Source: Algoriphagus aestuariicola
GTDB taxonomy: Bacteria > Bacteroidota > Bacteroidia > Cytophagales > Cyclobacteriaceae
Reading direction: 5' to 3'
NCBI RefSeq assembly: GCF_017254835.1
Contig: NZ_JAFKCW010000002.1
Span: forward strand, 790,592-854,591
DNA length: 64,000 bases
A program made the position numbers and the translations under genes. Each line of letters opens with the position of its first letter. Positions within the stretch are counted from its first letter, which is position 1. The notes beneath the pieces are model-generated. The model was not told the origin of the DNA. It made no database searches and was given only the letters and a program-made list of their open reading frames with translations. Positions 26,662 to 35,662 of this stretch are shown one piece after another.

Positions 26662-27483
26662 ATGAAGCAACTACTTTTTTTGAGCTTCTTGTTTGGGGTG
26701 ACTGCGCACTGCATAGCCCAAACCGACCCCCTTACCCAATCCCATGGTGCCCGAACCCAGGGGATGGGGAGCGCAAAAGTGTTTTTGCCCGACTCTTGGA
26801 CTTACTTCAACAATATCGGTGCGCTTGACCGAATCGAAAACTCCGAAATCTCTGTAGGCTTCGACCATCGCTACGGCATGCCTGAACTGAGCACAGTGGA
26901 TTTGGCCTTTGGCTGGAAAACCGACTTTGGGACACTCGGTTTAGGGATGTCGCGCTTTGGGGGAAAACTTTTCAACCAACAGCTTTTGGGAGTTGGCTTC
27001 TCCAATACCATGGGAATAGTAAGTATCGGAGCAAAGCTCGACTGGTTCCAAACCCAAATCGAAGGCTTTGGCAGCGGCCATGCATTTCTTTTCTCCCTAG
27101 GCGGAATAGCCGAACTTGGCCCCAAGTTCTTTTTGGGAGCAAATTTTTCCAATCTGAACCGCGCCAAGATCAGCCAAAACAGCGAACAGAGATTGCCGAC
27201 GGCAATTCAGCTGGGCATAACTTACCTGCCCGTAGAATCGATCAGGATTTTGGTGGAGATGGAAAAGGACATCGCACTGGATCCTATAGCCAAGGCCGGC
27301 ATAGAATATCAACTTCGGGACTGGATCGTTCTCAGGACAGGGATCAGCAGCAATCCGGGCAGGCTCAGCTTTGGCCTTGGTCTCAGAAAGGATCAATTCG
27401 GATTTGACTACGCTTATGGGCAAAACTCCGCCTTGGGTAGAACCCACCACGTGAGTCTGGTGCTGAAAATCGGGGAAAGATGA
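26662..27483 (+). CDS. PorV/PorQ-like outer-membrane beta-barrel protein
   Basis: A 273-residue exported protein: signal MKQLLFLSFLFGVTAHCIAQ|TD. The mature start (ARTQGMGSAKVFLPDSWTYF, NNIGAL) matches the PorV/PorQ/UPF0164 family, and the rest alternates short strands with Gly/Phe turns (FGTLGLGMSRFGGK, FDYAYGQNSALGRTHHVSLV). ATG at 26662 is preferred over the TTG three codons upstream. It overlaps the next gene by 4 bases (ATGA), so the two proteins are coupled. Role unknown; PorV relatives work in type IX secretion, but this one is shorter. Confidence 0.75.
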   Translation: MKQLLFLSFLFGVTAHCIAQTDPLTQSHGARTQGMGSAKVFLPDSWTYFNNIGALDRIENSEISVGFDHRYGMPELSTVDLAFGWKTDFGTLGLGMSRFGGKLFNQQLLGVGFSNTMGIVSIGAKLDWFQTQIEGFGSGHAFLFSLGGIAELGPKFFLGANFSNLNRAKISQNSEQRLPTAIQLGITYLPVESIRILVEMEKDIALDPIAKAGIEYQLRDWIVLRTGISSNPGRLSFGLGLRKDQFGFDYAYGQNSALGRTHHVSLVLKIGER

Positions 27484-29564
27484 AGGCTCTACCCGTCGTG
27501 ACATTCTTGGCTATTTGTTCGCTCTCTACGTTTGCGCAAAGTCCACCAAAGCCTCAGATTGATTTGGAGGACTTCATCGAGCGGCTTTTCCCTATTCAGG
27601 AAGAAGACTTGGACTACGAGGCGATTTACGAAGTTCTCTTTCAGCTCTATCTCAATCCCATCGATGTCAATCGCGCAGATGCGGAAGTACTCCAAGCGAT
27701 GTACCTTCTCAATCCATCACAAATCAGCCAACTGATTGGCTATAGAAATGAGTTTGGCCCTCTCCTGTCCCTTTACGAGCTGCAGGCTGTGCCCGAATTT
27801 GACCTCCAAACCATTGAGCGCTTGGTTCCCTTCATCACTTTGGGGGATTCGGATTTGCAGACAAAGAAATTCTGGGAGCGCGTCGTCCAAGAGCGCCAAG
27901 CTTATGTCCTATTCCGACACCAGCGTACTTGGGAAAAGCGCAGAGGCTTTTCCCCCGCTGATACCAGTAATGTCGGCACAGTCTCCAGCAGATATCTCGG
28001 GGATCCAAACAATATCTATCTCAGATTTCGGATCCAGCACGCGAGGGATTTCAGCATGGGGATCACAATGGATAAAGACGCAGGAGAGCAATTCGCTTGG
28101 GATGGAAAAACCGCCAGGTACGGTTTCAATTTCCTTTCACTACATTTTACTCGCTACTTCGTGGGCAAATGGAAAACCATCACTTTTGGGGACTTTCAAA
28201 CCTCATTCGGCCAAGGCTTGGTTTTTGGCGCCGGGTACAGTCTGGGAAAGGGAGCGGAAACAGTTCCTACAATCCGAAGAAGCAGCATAGGACTGCTTCC
28301 CTACACGGCCGCCATGGAGTTTGGCTTTTTCCGTGGAATCGGAGCCACAAGACAACTGGGAAACTGGCAGGCTACTCTTCTGCTATCCAACGCTCCCAGA
28401 GACGGTCGGGCCTCGGCGGGAGACCAAGCGGAGGATGAGATCATAAGTTCCTTCAACCAGTCGGGCCTTCACAGAACTCCAAGCGAACTCGCAACCAAAA
28501 ACCAGTTTCGCGAGTCCAGTCTTGGGGGAAACATCCAATATTCCCACCCATCGGGCAAGTTTCAAACCGGCATCAACTCGCTGTTTACCCGATTCGACCG
28601 GCCTTGGATTCGCTCCGCTGAGGTGTACAACCAGTTCGAATTTACCGGCCAAGCCAATCATGTCAGCAGTATGTACTTCAACTACAATTGGAAAAACTTC
28701 CTCATTTTTGGGGAGTCCGCCCTATCAAAAAGCGGAGGAAGCGGCACGGCACTGGGTTTTGTTAGCAGCCTAAGCAAACAAGTCGATTTCTCACTTCTCT
28801 GGAGAAACTATGACCGGAACTTCCACAGTTTCTACGCTTCCGGATTTGCAGAAAATACCCGCCCAATCAACGAAAAAGGCGTTTATCTTGGAATCGAGGT
28901 ACGCCCCGAAAAACGGTGGAAGATCAATGCCTACTATGATTTTTTCAAATTCCCCTGGCTCAGGTATCGAGTCTACGCCCCTTCCTCCGGATACGAATGG
29001 CTGAGTCGTGTCAGCTATAAGCCAAACAGGAATCTTGTAGCCTTCATTCAGATCCGGCAAGAGCAAAAGGATCGGAACCTCAGTGACTCAGGTGAACCTT
29101 CGCTCCCCTATCTAGTGCAGCCAGTAAACAAACTCAACGGCATGATAAGCCTGGAAAACCAAGCCTCCAGCCGGCTTTTTCTCCGCTCGCGGATCTTGCT
29201 CAGTCGTGTCAAAATCCAGGATGAAATCACTCCAGGATTTATGATATTGCAGGATGTCCAATATGGGAGAGATCGATGGAGACTCACTGGAAGGATTGCA
29301 CTTTTTGATGCTGAAGTCTATGACAACCGACTCTATGCATTCGAAAACAACGTTCTTTGGACCTTCTCCATTCCTGCGTTTTACGGACAGGGCATGCGAT
29401 ATTACCTTCTCGCGCAGTATGCCATCAACCGAAAACTCACGGCTTACTTTCGCTTTGCCCGTACCTCCTATACCGACCGAGAGGAGATTAGCAGCGGTCT
29501 TCAAACCATTGAAGGACCGAATCAAACCGATACTGCATTAATGCTCCGTTTTTTTCTGCGGTGA
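27480..29564 (+). CDS. Exported ComEA-like helix-hairpin-helix protein with C-terminal beta-barrel
   Basis: A 694-residue protein. Signal peptide (1-20, TFLAICSLSTFAQ|S), then a ComEA-like helix-hairpin-helix region at about 58-120 (LNPIDVNRADAEVLQAMYLL ... IGYRNEFGPLLSLYELQAV), then roughly 500 residues of beta-strand pattern with aromatic girdles that end MLRFFLR, as in outer-membrane barrels. The HhH motif normally binds DNA without sequence specificity. It is translationally coupled to the PorV-like gene. I know the family only as HhH-domain proteins of Bacteroidota; DNA binding at the cell surface is inference. Confidence 0.8.
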   Translation: MKALPVVTFLAICSLSTFAQSPPKPQIDLEDFIERLFPIQEEDLDYEAIYEVLFQLYLNPIDVNRADAEVLQAMYLLNPSQISQLIGYRNEFGPLLSLYELQAVPEFDLQTIERLVPFITLGDSDLQTKKFWERVVQERQAYVLFRHQRTWEKRRGFSPADTSNVGTVSSRYLGDPNNIYLRFRIQHARDFSMGITMDKDAGEQFAWDGKTARYGFNFLSLHFTRYFVGKWKTITFGDFQTSFGQGLVFGAGYSLGKGAETVPTIRRSSIGLLPYTAAMEFGFFRGIGATRQLGNWQATLLLSNAPRDGRASAGDQAEDEIISSFNQSGLHRTPSELATKNQFRESSLGGNIQYSHPSGKFQTGINSLFTRFDRPWIRSAEVYNQFEFTGQANHVSSMYFNYNWKNFLIFGESALSKSGGSGTALGFVSSLSKQVDFSLLWRNYDRNFHSFYASGFAENTRPINEKGVYLGIEVRPEKRWKINAYYDFFKFPWLRYRVYAPSSGYEWLSRVSYKPNRNLVAFIQIRQEQKDRNLSDSGEPSLPYLVQPVNKLNGMISLENQASSRLFLRSRILLSRVKIQDEITPGFMILQDVQYGRDRWRLTGRIALFDAEVYDNRLYAFENNVLWTFSIPAFYGQGMRYYLLAQYAINRKLTAYFRFARTSYTDREEISSGLQTIEGPNQTDTALMLRFFLR

Positions 29565-29629
29565 ATTTCCATTAGTGGTGCAGTAGTCCCTCCTGATTTT
29601 GATAATTTGGGACAAAGCAAAAATACCCT

Positions 29630-32044
29630 ATGAAAAAACCACTCTACCTTCTCTGTTTTTTAACGCTTTGGGCTTTTTCAGGCTTCTCGCAAAACCTGGA
29701 CTTGAGTAAACTGAGCAAAAAAGAGGGATTTGTGCCTTTTTACCTCGACGAGGAAAAAGGCAAAATCTACCTTGAAATCAACGAGCTCAACAAGGAATTT
29801 CTATATGTAAACTCGCTCACTGCGGGTGTAGGATCCAATGATATTGGACTGGATCGGGGCCAGCTCGGCGATGACCGGCTAGTCGAGTTTCGCAGGACGG
29901 GCAACAAGATCTTTTTAGTCCACAAAAACCTTGGCTTCCGAGCTTACACCAACAATCCATCCGAGGCCAAGTCCATCCAAGACGCATTCGCGGAATCCGT
30001 GCTTTGGGGATTTGAGATAGTCCAGAAAGAGGGTGAAAATCTGATCGTGGATGCAACCAACTTCTACCTGCAGGATGCCCACGGCGTGGGAGAAACACTT
30101 ACTCGATCCCGACAGGGAACTTATAGGGTGGACGCAAGCCGTTCTGGGCTGTTTTTTCCGATGACAAAAAACTTCCCGCAGAATACCGAAGTAGAAGCTA
30201 CCATCACCCTTACCGGAACTGGTGCTGGGGGCTATCTCCGATCTGTCACTCCAAGCCCAGAAGCTGTCACGGTACGCATGAGGCACTCCTTCATCGAGCT
30301 GCCGGACTTGTATGCGATGAGAGAATTCGATCCCCGAGGAGGATTTTTCTTTATCAGCTATCAGGACTATACCACACCAATCGATGAGCCACTGGTCAAA
30401 CGCTTTATTTCCCGACATAGGCTTGAGAAAAAAGACCCGAGCGCCGCAGTGTCGGAGGTCGTAGAACCAATCGTGTATTACCTCGACCGCGGAACTCCGG
30501 AGCCGGTAGCTTCGGCTCTCATCGAGGGCGGCAACTGGTGGGCCCAAGCCTTTGAGGCGGCAGGATTCAAAAACGCATTTCGCGTCGAACTAGCTCCGGA
30601 AGGGCTGGATCTGATGGACGTGAGATACAATGTGATCCAATGGGTTCACCGCTCCACCAGAGGCTGGTCTTATGGTTCTAGTGTGAGAGACCCCAGAACT
30701 GGAGAGATTCTGAAAGGGCATGTTTCTCTAGGATCGCTGCGCGTGAGGCAGGACTATTTGATCGCACAGGGACTCTTGCAGCCATTTGAAGATGGAAAAC
30801 CTGCCGATCCCAGGGCAATGCAGATGGCACTGGATAGATTGAAGCAACTTTCAGCCCATGAGATTGGTCATACGATCGGTGTTGCGCACAGCTATGCCAC
30901 TTCGCCTGACGGCCGTGCCTCTGTGATGGACTATCCGCATCCCTTGATCAGCCAAGATGCCGACGGCAATCTGGATTTCAGCCAAGCCTATGACTTAAAA
31001 ATCGGAGAATGGGACAAGTGGGCGATCAAATACGGCTACGGAACGCCAGCTCCCGGACAGAGTGAGGATGAGTTTTTGAAGAAAACCCTCGAAGAAACCT
31101 ATGCGGCTGGATTTGAATTCATCACCGACTCCGACTCCAGAAACCCAAGTGGAGTTCATCCCCGCTCCCATCTTTGGGACAACGGAGCTTCGGCTTCTGC
31201 TGAACTAACCCGGCTTTTGAAGTTGAGGGAAAACCGAATGAAATCCTTTGGGCTGAATGCCATCCAAGACGGCGACCCGCAAGCGCTTCTGGAGGAAGTC
31301 TTTGTCCCACTGTATCTGATGCATCGATACCAATTGGAAGCTACCACCAAACTAATCGGCGGCCTGGACTATGCCTATAAGATCAAGGGAGACAACCAAC
31401 AAGCTCAAAAATGGACTAGTGCGGCGGATCAAGCTGATGCCCTCAATGCCCTCCTGACGACAATCTCCCCGGCACAGCTTGAGGTTCCGCAGCACATTTT
31501 GGCCCTGATTCCACCTAGACCCTATGGCTATGGAAGAAACCGTGAGACTTTCCCGTCACGTACTGGGCCTACCTTTGACCCGATTGCCCCGGCGGAAAAC
31601 ATCGTGGACGCTACCTTTGGTTTTCTCTTCGAAAGTGGCCGGGCGAACAGAGTCTATCTCCAGAATCTTCAGGACAAGTCTCTCCCAGGCTATCAAGATT
31701 TGCTCGACAAAGTGACCTCCCAGCTCTTTTCCAATACTTTGCCCGGTGGCTTGAAAGACGAGATCAAGCTGATGACAGAGGCGAAGTTCACAGACCATCT
31801 GATCGCCCTTTCCAAAGAACCCAGTGCATCACAGACCGTGCGTGCGATTACTAGAATGCATTTGGAAAAAATCGGCGAAATGACCGGCGGTAGCGGAGCC
31901 CTGCTAGCCCACCGTCAATATTTGCATGACAAGATCGAAGCGTTCTTGGACCTTCCTGAGGAGTGGCCTGCACAGGAAAGACTTTCCATTCCCGACGGTG
32001 CCCCCATCGGGATGGAATCCTTTGGTTGTGACTTTGACTTTTAA
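29630..32044 (+). CDS. Exported zinc metalloprotease, DUF5117/DUF4953 type
   Basis: An 804-residue secreted protease. Signal peptide MKKPLYLLCFLTLWAFSGFS|Q. The N-terminal region (DUF5117/5118-like, FVPFYLDEEKGKIYLEI, LNKEFLYVNSLTAGVGSNDI) precedes the metzincin-type zinc motif HEIGHTIGVAH at residues 410-420 with the Met-turn-like SVMDYPHPLI about 20 residues later, a DUF4953-type arrangement. Substrate unknown. A strong terminator follows. Upstream 65 bases lack a clear promoter. Confidence 0.9.
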   Translation: MKKPLYLLCFLTLWAFSGFSQNLDLSKLSKKEGFVPFYLDEEKGKIYLEINELNKEFLYVNSLTAGVGSNDIGLDRGQLGDDRLVEFRRTGNKIFLVHKNLGFRAYTNNPSEAKSIQDAFAESVLWGFEIVQKEGENLIVDATNFYLQDAHGVGETLTRSRQGTYRVDASRSGLFFPMTKNFPQNTEVEATITLTGTGAGGYLRSVTPSPEAVTVRMRHSFIELPDLYAMREFDPRGGFFFISYQDYTTPIDEPLVKRFISRHRLEKKDPSAAVSEVVEPIVYYLDRGTPEPVASALIEGGNWWAQAFEAAGFKNAFRVELAPEGLDLMDVRYNVIQWVHRSTRGWSYGSSVRDPRTGEILKGHVSLGSLRVRQDYLIAQGLLQPFEDGKPADPRAMQMALDRLKQLSAHEIGHTIGVAHSYATSPDGRASVMDYPHPLISQDADGNLDFSQAYDLKIGEWDKWAIKYGYGTPAPGQSEDEFLKKTLEETYAAGFEFITDSDSRNPSGVHPRSHLWDNGASASAELTRLLKLRENRMKSFGLNAIQDGDPQALLEEVFVPLYLMHRYQLEATTKLIGGLDYAYKIKGDNQQAQKWTSAADQADALNALLTTISPAQLEVPQHILALIPPRPYGYGRNRETFPSRTGPTFDPIAPAENIVDATFGFLFESGRANRVYLQNLQDKSLPGYQDLLDKVTSQLFSNTLPGGLKDEIKLMTEAKFTDHLIALSKEPSASQTVRAITRMHLEKIGEMTGGSGALLAHRQYLHDKIEAFLDLPEEWPAQERLSIPDGAPIGMESFGCDFDF

Positions 32045-32052
32045 CTCTCAAG

Positions 32053-32081
32053 ACCGGGCCAACAAAAGCCCGGTTTTTTTT
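32053..32081 (+). terminator. Rho-independent terminator after the metalloprotease
   Basis: ACCGGGC, an 8-base loop, GCCCGGT and a run of eight T, starting 9 bases after the stop codon. Confidence 0.9.
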
Positions 32082-32175
32082 GTATGAAGCGGCAAAAACA
32101 AATTACATTCATAAAAGCTTACCTTTCAGAATATTCGCATCTATTCCTCCATCTCAATAGATAGTTTTTTTAAAA

Positions 32176-33549
32176 ATGGGAAATTCCAAAAAAAGATGCT
32201 TCGTCGTCATGGGCTTCGGGATCAAAACCGACTACATCAACGGTCGGAAGCTGGACTTGAACAAATCCTATCGCTTGCTGATCAAACCAGTGGTCGAATC
32301 AAAAGGTATCGAATGCGTCCGGGCAGACGAAATCACTCATTCCGGGTCAATCGATGTGCAGATGTACCGAGAACTGCTACAGGCAGACCTGGTGATCGCC
32401 GACCTTTCCACACTCAACGCCAATGCGCTCTATGAGCTGGGCGTGAGGCATGCCCTTCGTCCCTATACGACGATAGTCATTTCGGAAAACAAACTAGTCT
32501 ATCCTTTTGACCTCAACCATGTGGTGATACACAGCTATCAGCATCTGGGAGACGCGATTGACTACGAGGAAGTGGAACGATTTCGTGCAGCGTTGGGAGG
32601 TGTCATCCAATCGGTGCTGGACAAAAACCAAGCTGACAGCCCGGTTTACACTTACCTGAATTCTTTGATCCCCCCAAAACTTCAAGAACAGATCGAGAAA
32701 GCTGTGGTGGAATCGGAGCGGAAAGTTGAGACCCCAGAAATAGGAAAAGCGCTGTCACTCATCATCCAGGAAGCCGAGGATGCCATAGAAACCAAGGATT
32801 TTGTGAAAGCAAAAAACCTCTTCCAGACCGCTGCTATGCTCTCTACCAGCAATTCCGGCCAAAAAGACACCTACCTCACCCATCGTCTCGCTTTTACGAC
32901 CTACAAAGCTGCCCAACCCGATCTCGTCACTTCTCTCTATGAATCCTTAGATCTGCTCAAATCCATTCATCTGGACACCACCAACGACCCTGAGACGGTA
33001 TCTTCCGCAGGTGCTGTCGAGAAAAAACTCTATGAATGCGGAGAGGGCGAGCAGCATTTGGAGAATTCTATTCTGTATTACCAACGGAGCTACTATCTGC
33101 TCAACAACCGCTACAACGGCATCAATCTGGCAATGACCCTGCTCTATCATGCCACCTCCAACCTCGTCAACAACGATCAGGAAAGGATCGCGGATCTGGT
33201 TTTTGCAAAACGAACGTGGAGTCGGGTACTCTACCTCTGCGACAGGGACTGGAAGCTGATCCAGCAAAAAGAAAAAAACGACCAAGCACTGATCCACGAC
33301 GGCACGAAAGACGGGCAGGAACTTCAGGAATACTACAACAGCCAGAAATTCTGGATATTAGTCAACCGAGCCGAGGCCAATTTCGGTCTGGGGAATTTTG
33401 AGGCCTATCAAATTGCGCTCACGGAATCAAAAAATATCCCTTTCCATCCCTGGCAATTGGAAAGCTTTACTGAACAAATCGGTAAATTGGAGGCAGAATT
33501 GAAGAAAGTAGGGCACCTGCTCGCACCTAAATGGACTGCGCCCAATTAA
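32176..33549 (+). CDS. ASK-like protein: predicted nucleotide-processing domain plus TPR-S-like region
   Basis: A 457-residue soluble protein. Residues 8-145 form a Rossmann-like domain related to nucleoside deoxyribosyltransferase/TIR-like folds: CFVVMGFG (8-15), ECVRADEITHSGSID (46-60), ADLVIADLST (70-79) and NALYELGVRHALRP (83-96), with Asp76 and Glu87 as likely active-site acids. Residues about 185-450 are helical repeats resembling the TPR-S/TRAFs-binding region of animal MAP3K5 (ASK1). This architecture is described for bacterial conflict and signalling systems (established for the family, to my knowledge). It stands alone after a terminator and 24 bases before an oligopeptidase gene. 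Ligand and partners unknown. Confidence 0.72.
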   Translation: MGNSKKRCFVVMGFGIKTDYINGRKLDLNKSYRLLIKPVVESKGIECVRADEITHSGSIDVQMYRELLQADLVIADLSTLNANALYELGVRHALRPYTTIVISENKLVYPFDLNHVVIHSYQHLGDAIDYEEVERFRAALGGVIQSVLDKNQADSPVYTYLNSLIPPKLQEQIEKAVVESERKVETPEIGKALSLIIQEAEDAIETKDFVKAKNLFQTAAMLSTSNSGQKDTYLTHRLAFTTYKAAQPDLVTSLYESLDLLKSIHLDTTNDPETVSSAGAVEKKLYECGEGEQHLENSILYYQRSYYLLNNRYNGINLAMTLLYHATSNLVNNDQERIADLVFAKRTWSRVLYLCDRDWKLIQQKEKNDQALIHDGTKDGQELQEYYNSQKFWILVNRAEANFGLGNFEAYQIALTESKNIPFHPWQLESFTEQIGKLEAELKKVGHLLAPKWTAPN

Positions 33550-33573
33550 GTATCCGTAAGCTTACCCAACACC

Positions 33574-35604
33574 ATGACCAACCCACTATTGGCAGACTAC
33601 GCCACCCCCTTTGAGACTGCACCTTTTCACCTGATCCATACCGAGCATTTCCTTCCTGCAATCACCGAAGCCATTCAATTGGCGAAGGCAGAAATTGAAA
33701 TAATCAAGTCCGAGCCGCTTCCAACCTTCGAAAATACCGTCGAAGCCTTGGATCGATCCGGAAAGAAACTTGGGGTGATCTCCTCCATATTTTTCAATCT
33801 CAACTCGGCAGAGACAAACGACGAGATCCAGAAACTGGCGAGAGAAATATCGCCCCTGCTCACTGCTCATGCCAACGACGTCCTGTTGGACCAAGAGCTT
33901 TTTCAGCGGGTCGCCCAAGTGTTCGGGGAAAAAGACAAGCAATCTCTGAGCGCCGAGCAAACCACATTGCTGGAGAAGACCTACAAATCCTTTGTCCGAA
34001 ACGGAGCCAAGCTGAATCCTGAGGGTGCGGTAAAACTTCGCGAGATCGATCGGCAGCTCGCGCAGCTGAGTTTGAAATTTGGCGAGAACGTCCTGGCAGA
34101 AACAAACAAGTACGTCTACTTTGTGGACAATGAAAAAGACCTCGAAGGTCTGCCCGACGGCATCAAAGAAGCAGCCGCACAAATAGCCGAAGAAAAAGGC
34201 CAGCCAGGAAAATGGGCCTTTACCCTGGACTATCCGAGCTACGTACCTGCGATGACCTACGCCAAAAGCCGAGAACTTCGCAAAACACTTTTCATGGCCT
34301 ACAACACCAAAGCGGCCAAAGGCGACGAACTGGACAATAAAGAAACGATCAAGGAGCTCCTGAAACTTCGCCATGAGCGGTCCAATCTTCTGGGCTATGC
34401 TTCGCACGCCCACTTCGTCCTGGAGGAAAGGATGGCCAAAAATCCTAAAGCTGTGATGGACTTCCTGGATTCTTTTCTCCAAAAAGCTAAACCCAAAGCT
34501 GAGGCGGATGTGCGGGAAGTCGCCGAATTCGCCAAGAAAACTGATGGGCTGGAAAATCTGGAGCGTTGGGACTTTGGCTACTATTCGGAACTACTTAAGA
34601 AAGAGCGCTATGCGCTGGACGATGAACTGCTGCGGCCTTTTTTCCAGTTGGAAAAAGTGGTAGATGGAGTCTTCCAAACTGCCGAAAAACTCTTCGGAAT
34701 CACCTTTGTCCCCAATTCGGAGATCCCCGTCTACCATCCGGAGGTCACTGCCTACGAGGTAAAAGACAGGGAGGGAAAGCATCTTGCGGTATTTTACGCC
34801 GACTTTTTCCCGAGACCGGGCAAGAGAAACGGAGCCTGGATGACTTCGTTCCGCGGCCAGTGCATAGAAAACGGCCAAGACCATAGACCCCATGTCTCCA
34901 TCGTCTGCAACTTTACCAAACCGACTAAGAGCAAACCAAGCCTCCTGACTTTCAACGAAGTAACGACCCTATTCCACGAGTTTGGGCACGCGCTACATGG
35001 CATGATGGCGAGAGGCACCTACGAGTCCCTTTCCGGTACAAGCGTCTACTGGGATTTTGTGGAGCTTCCGTCCCAGATTTTTGAAAACTGGTGCTATGAA
35101 AAAGAGTGCCTCGACATTTTTGCAAAGCACTATCAGACGGGTGAAAAGATCTCCGCGGAGCTCATCGAAAAAATAAAGAACGCTGCCAATTTCCAGCAGG
35201 GCTATATGACCCTCAGGCAGATCAGTTTTGGATTGCTGGACATGGCCTACCACAGCACCGAGCCGGAAAAAATCTCCGATATTGCGGCATTTGAACAGGA
35301 GGTGATGAAAAAGACCGATCTGCTCCCTAAAGTACCCGGCACGCTGATGAGTACCAGCTTTTCCCACATCTTTCAGGGAGGGTATTCATCAGGATACTAC
35401 AGCTATAAGTGGGCCGAAGTGTTGGATGCGGATGCATTTGAGCTGTTTTCGGAACGAGGAATCTTCGACCAGGAAACCGCTAAGTCTTTCGAAAAAAACG
35501 TCCTTGCAGCAGGTGGAAGTGAGCATCCTAGTATCCTATACAAAAGGTTCAGGGGAAGAGAACCGAAGCCGGATGCGCTATTAAGGAGATCGGGGCTTAT
35601 CTGA
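33574..35604 (+). CDS. dcp: M3 family oligopeptidase/peptidyl-dipeptidase
   Basis: A 676-residue zinc metallopeptidase of family M3 (oligopeptidase A / Dcp). The zinc motif is HEFGHALHG at 468-476, followed by SGTSVYWDFVELPSQIFENW and the C-terminal SSGYYSYKWAEVLDADAFELF that forms the substrate cleft. No signal peptide, so cytoplasmic peptide recycling is likely. The ATG at 33574 gives the family N-terminus NPLLADYATPFETAPFHLI. Gap to the ASK-like gene is 24 bases; they might share a transcript. Confidence 0.93.
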   Translation: MTNPLLADYATPFETAPFHLIHTEHFLPAITEAIQLAKAEIEIIKSEPLPTFENTVEALDRSGKKLGVISSIFFNLNSAETNDEIQKLAREISPLLTAHANDVLLDQELFQRVAQVFGEKDKQSLSAEQTTLLEKTYKSFVRNGAKLNPEGAVKLREIDRQLAQLSLKFGENVLAETNKYVYFVDNEKDLEGLPDGIKEAAAQIAEEKGQPGKWAFTLDYPSYVPAMTYAKSRELRKTLFMAYNTKAAKGDELDNKETIKELLKLRHERSNLLGYASHAHFVLEERMAKNPKAVMDFLDSFLQKAKPKAEADVREVAEFAKKTDGLENLERWDFGYYSELLKKERYALDDELLRPFFQLEKVVDGVFQTAEKLFGITFVPNSEIPVYHPEVTAYEVKDREGKHLAVFYADFFPRPGKRNGAWMTSFRGQCIENGQDHRPHVSIVCNFTKPTKSKPSLLTFNEVTTLFHEFGHALHGMMARGTYESLSGTSVYWDFVELPSQIFENWCYEKECLDIFAKHYQTGEKISAELIEKIKNAANFQQGYMTLRQISFGLLDMAYHSTEPEKISDIAAFEQEVMKKTDLLPKVPGTLMSTSFSHIFQGGYSSGYYSYKWAEVLDADAFELFSERGIFDQETAKSFEKNVLAAGGSEHPSILYKRFRGREPKPDALLRRSGLI

Positions 35605-35609
35605 GCAGA

Positions 35610-35640
35610 TTGCAAAATAACAGGATATATCCTACCTTTT
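35610..35640 (+). promoter_or_regulatory. Possible promoter of the AI-2E family gene
   Basis: TTG (35610-35612), 20 bases, then TACCTTTT (35633-35640), one base off the -7 consensus, 22 bases upstream of the start codon. Confidence 0.4.
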
Positions 35641-35662
35641 TTGAAACCAAATTTTTGACTTT

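Noticed and set aside
33586-34482. 298-residue open frame antisense to the M3 peptidase
   Set aside because: Cys/Phe/Gly-rich nonsense composition, no signal peptide or domain, fully inside dcp.
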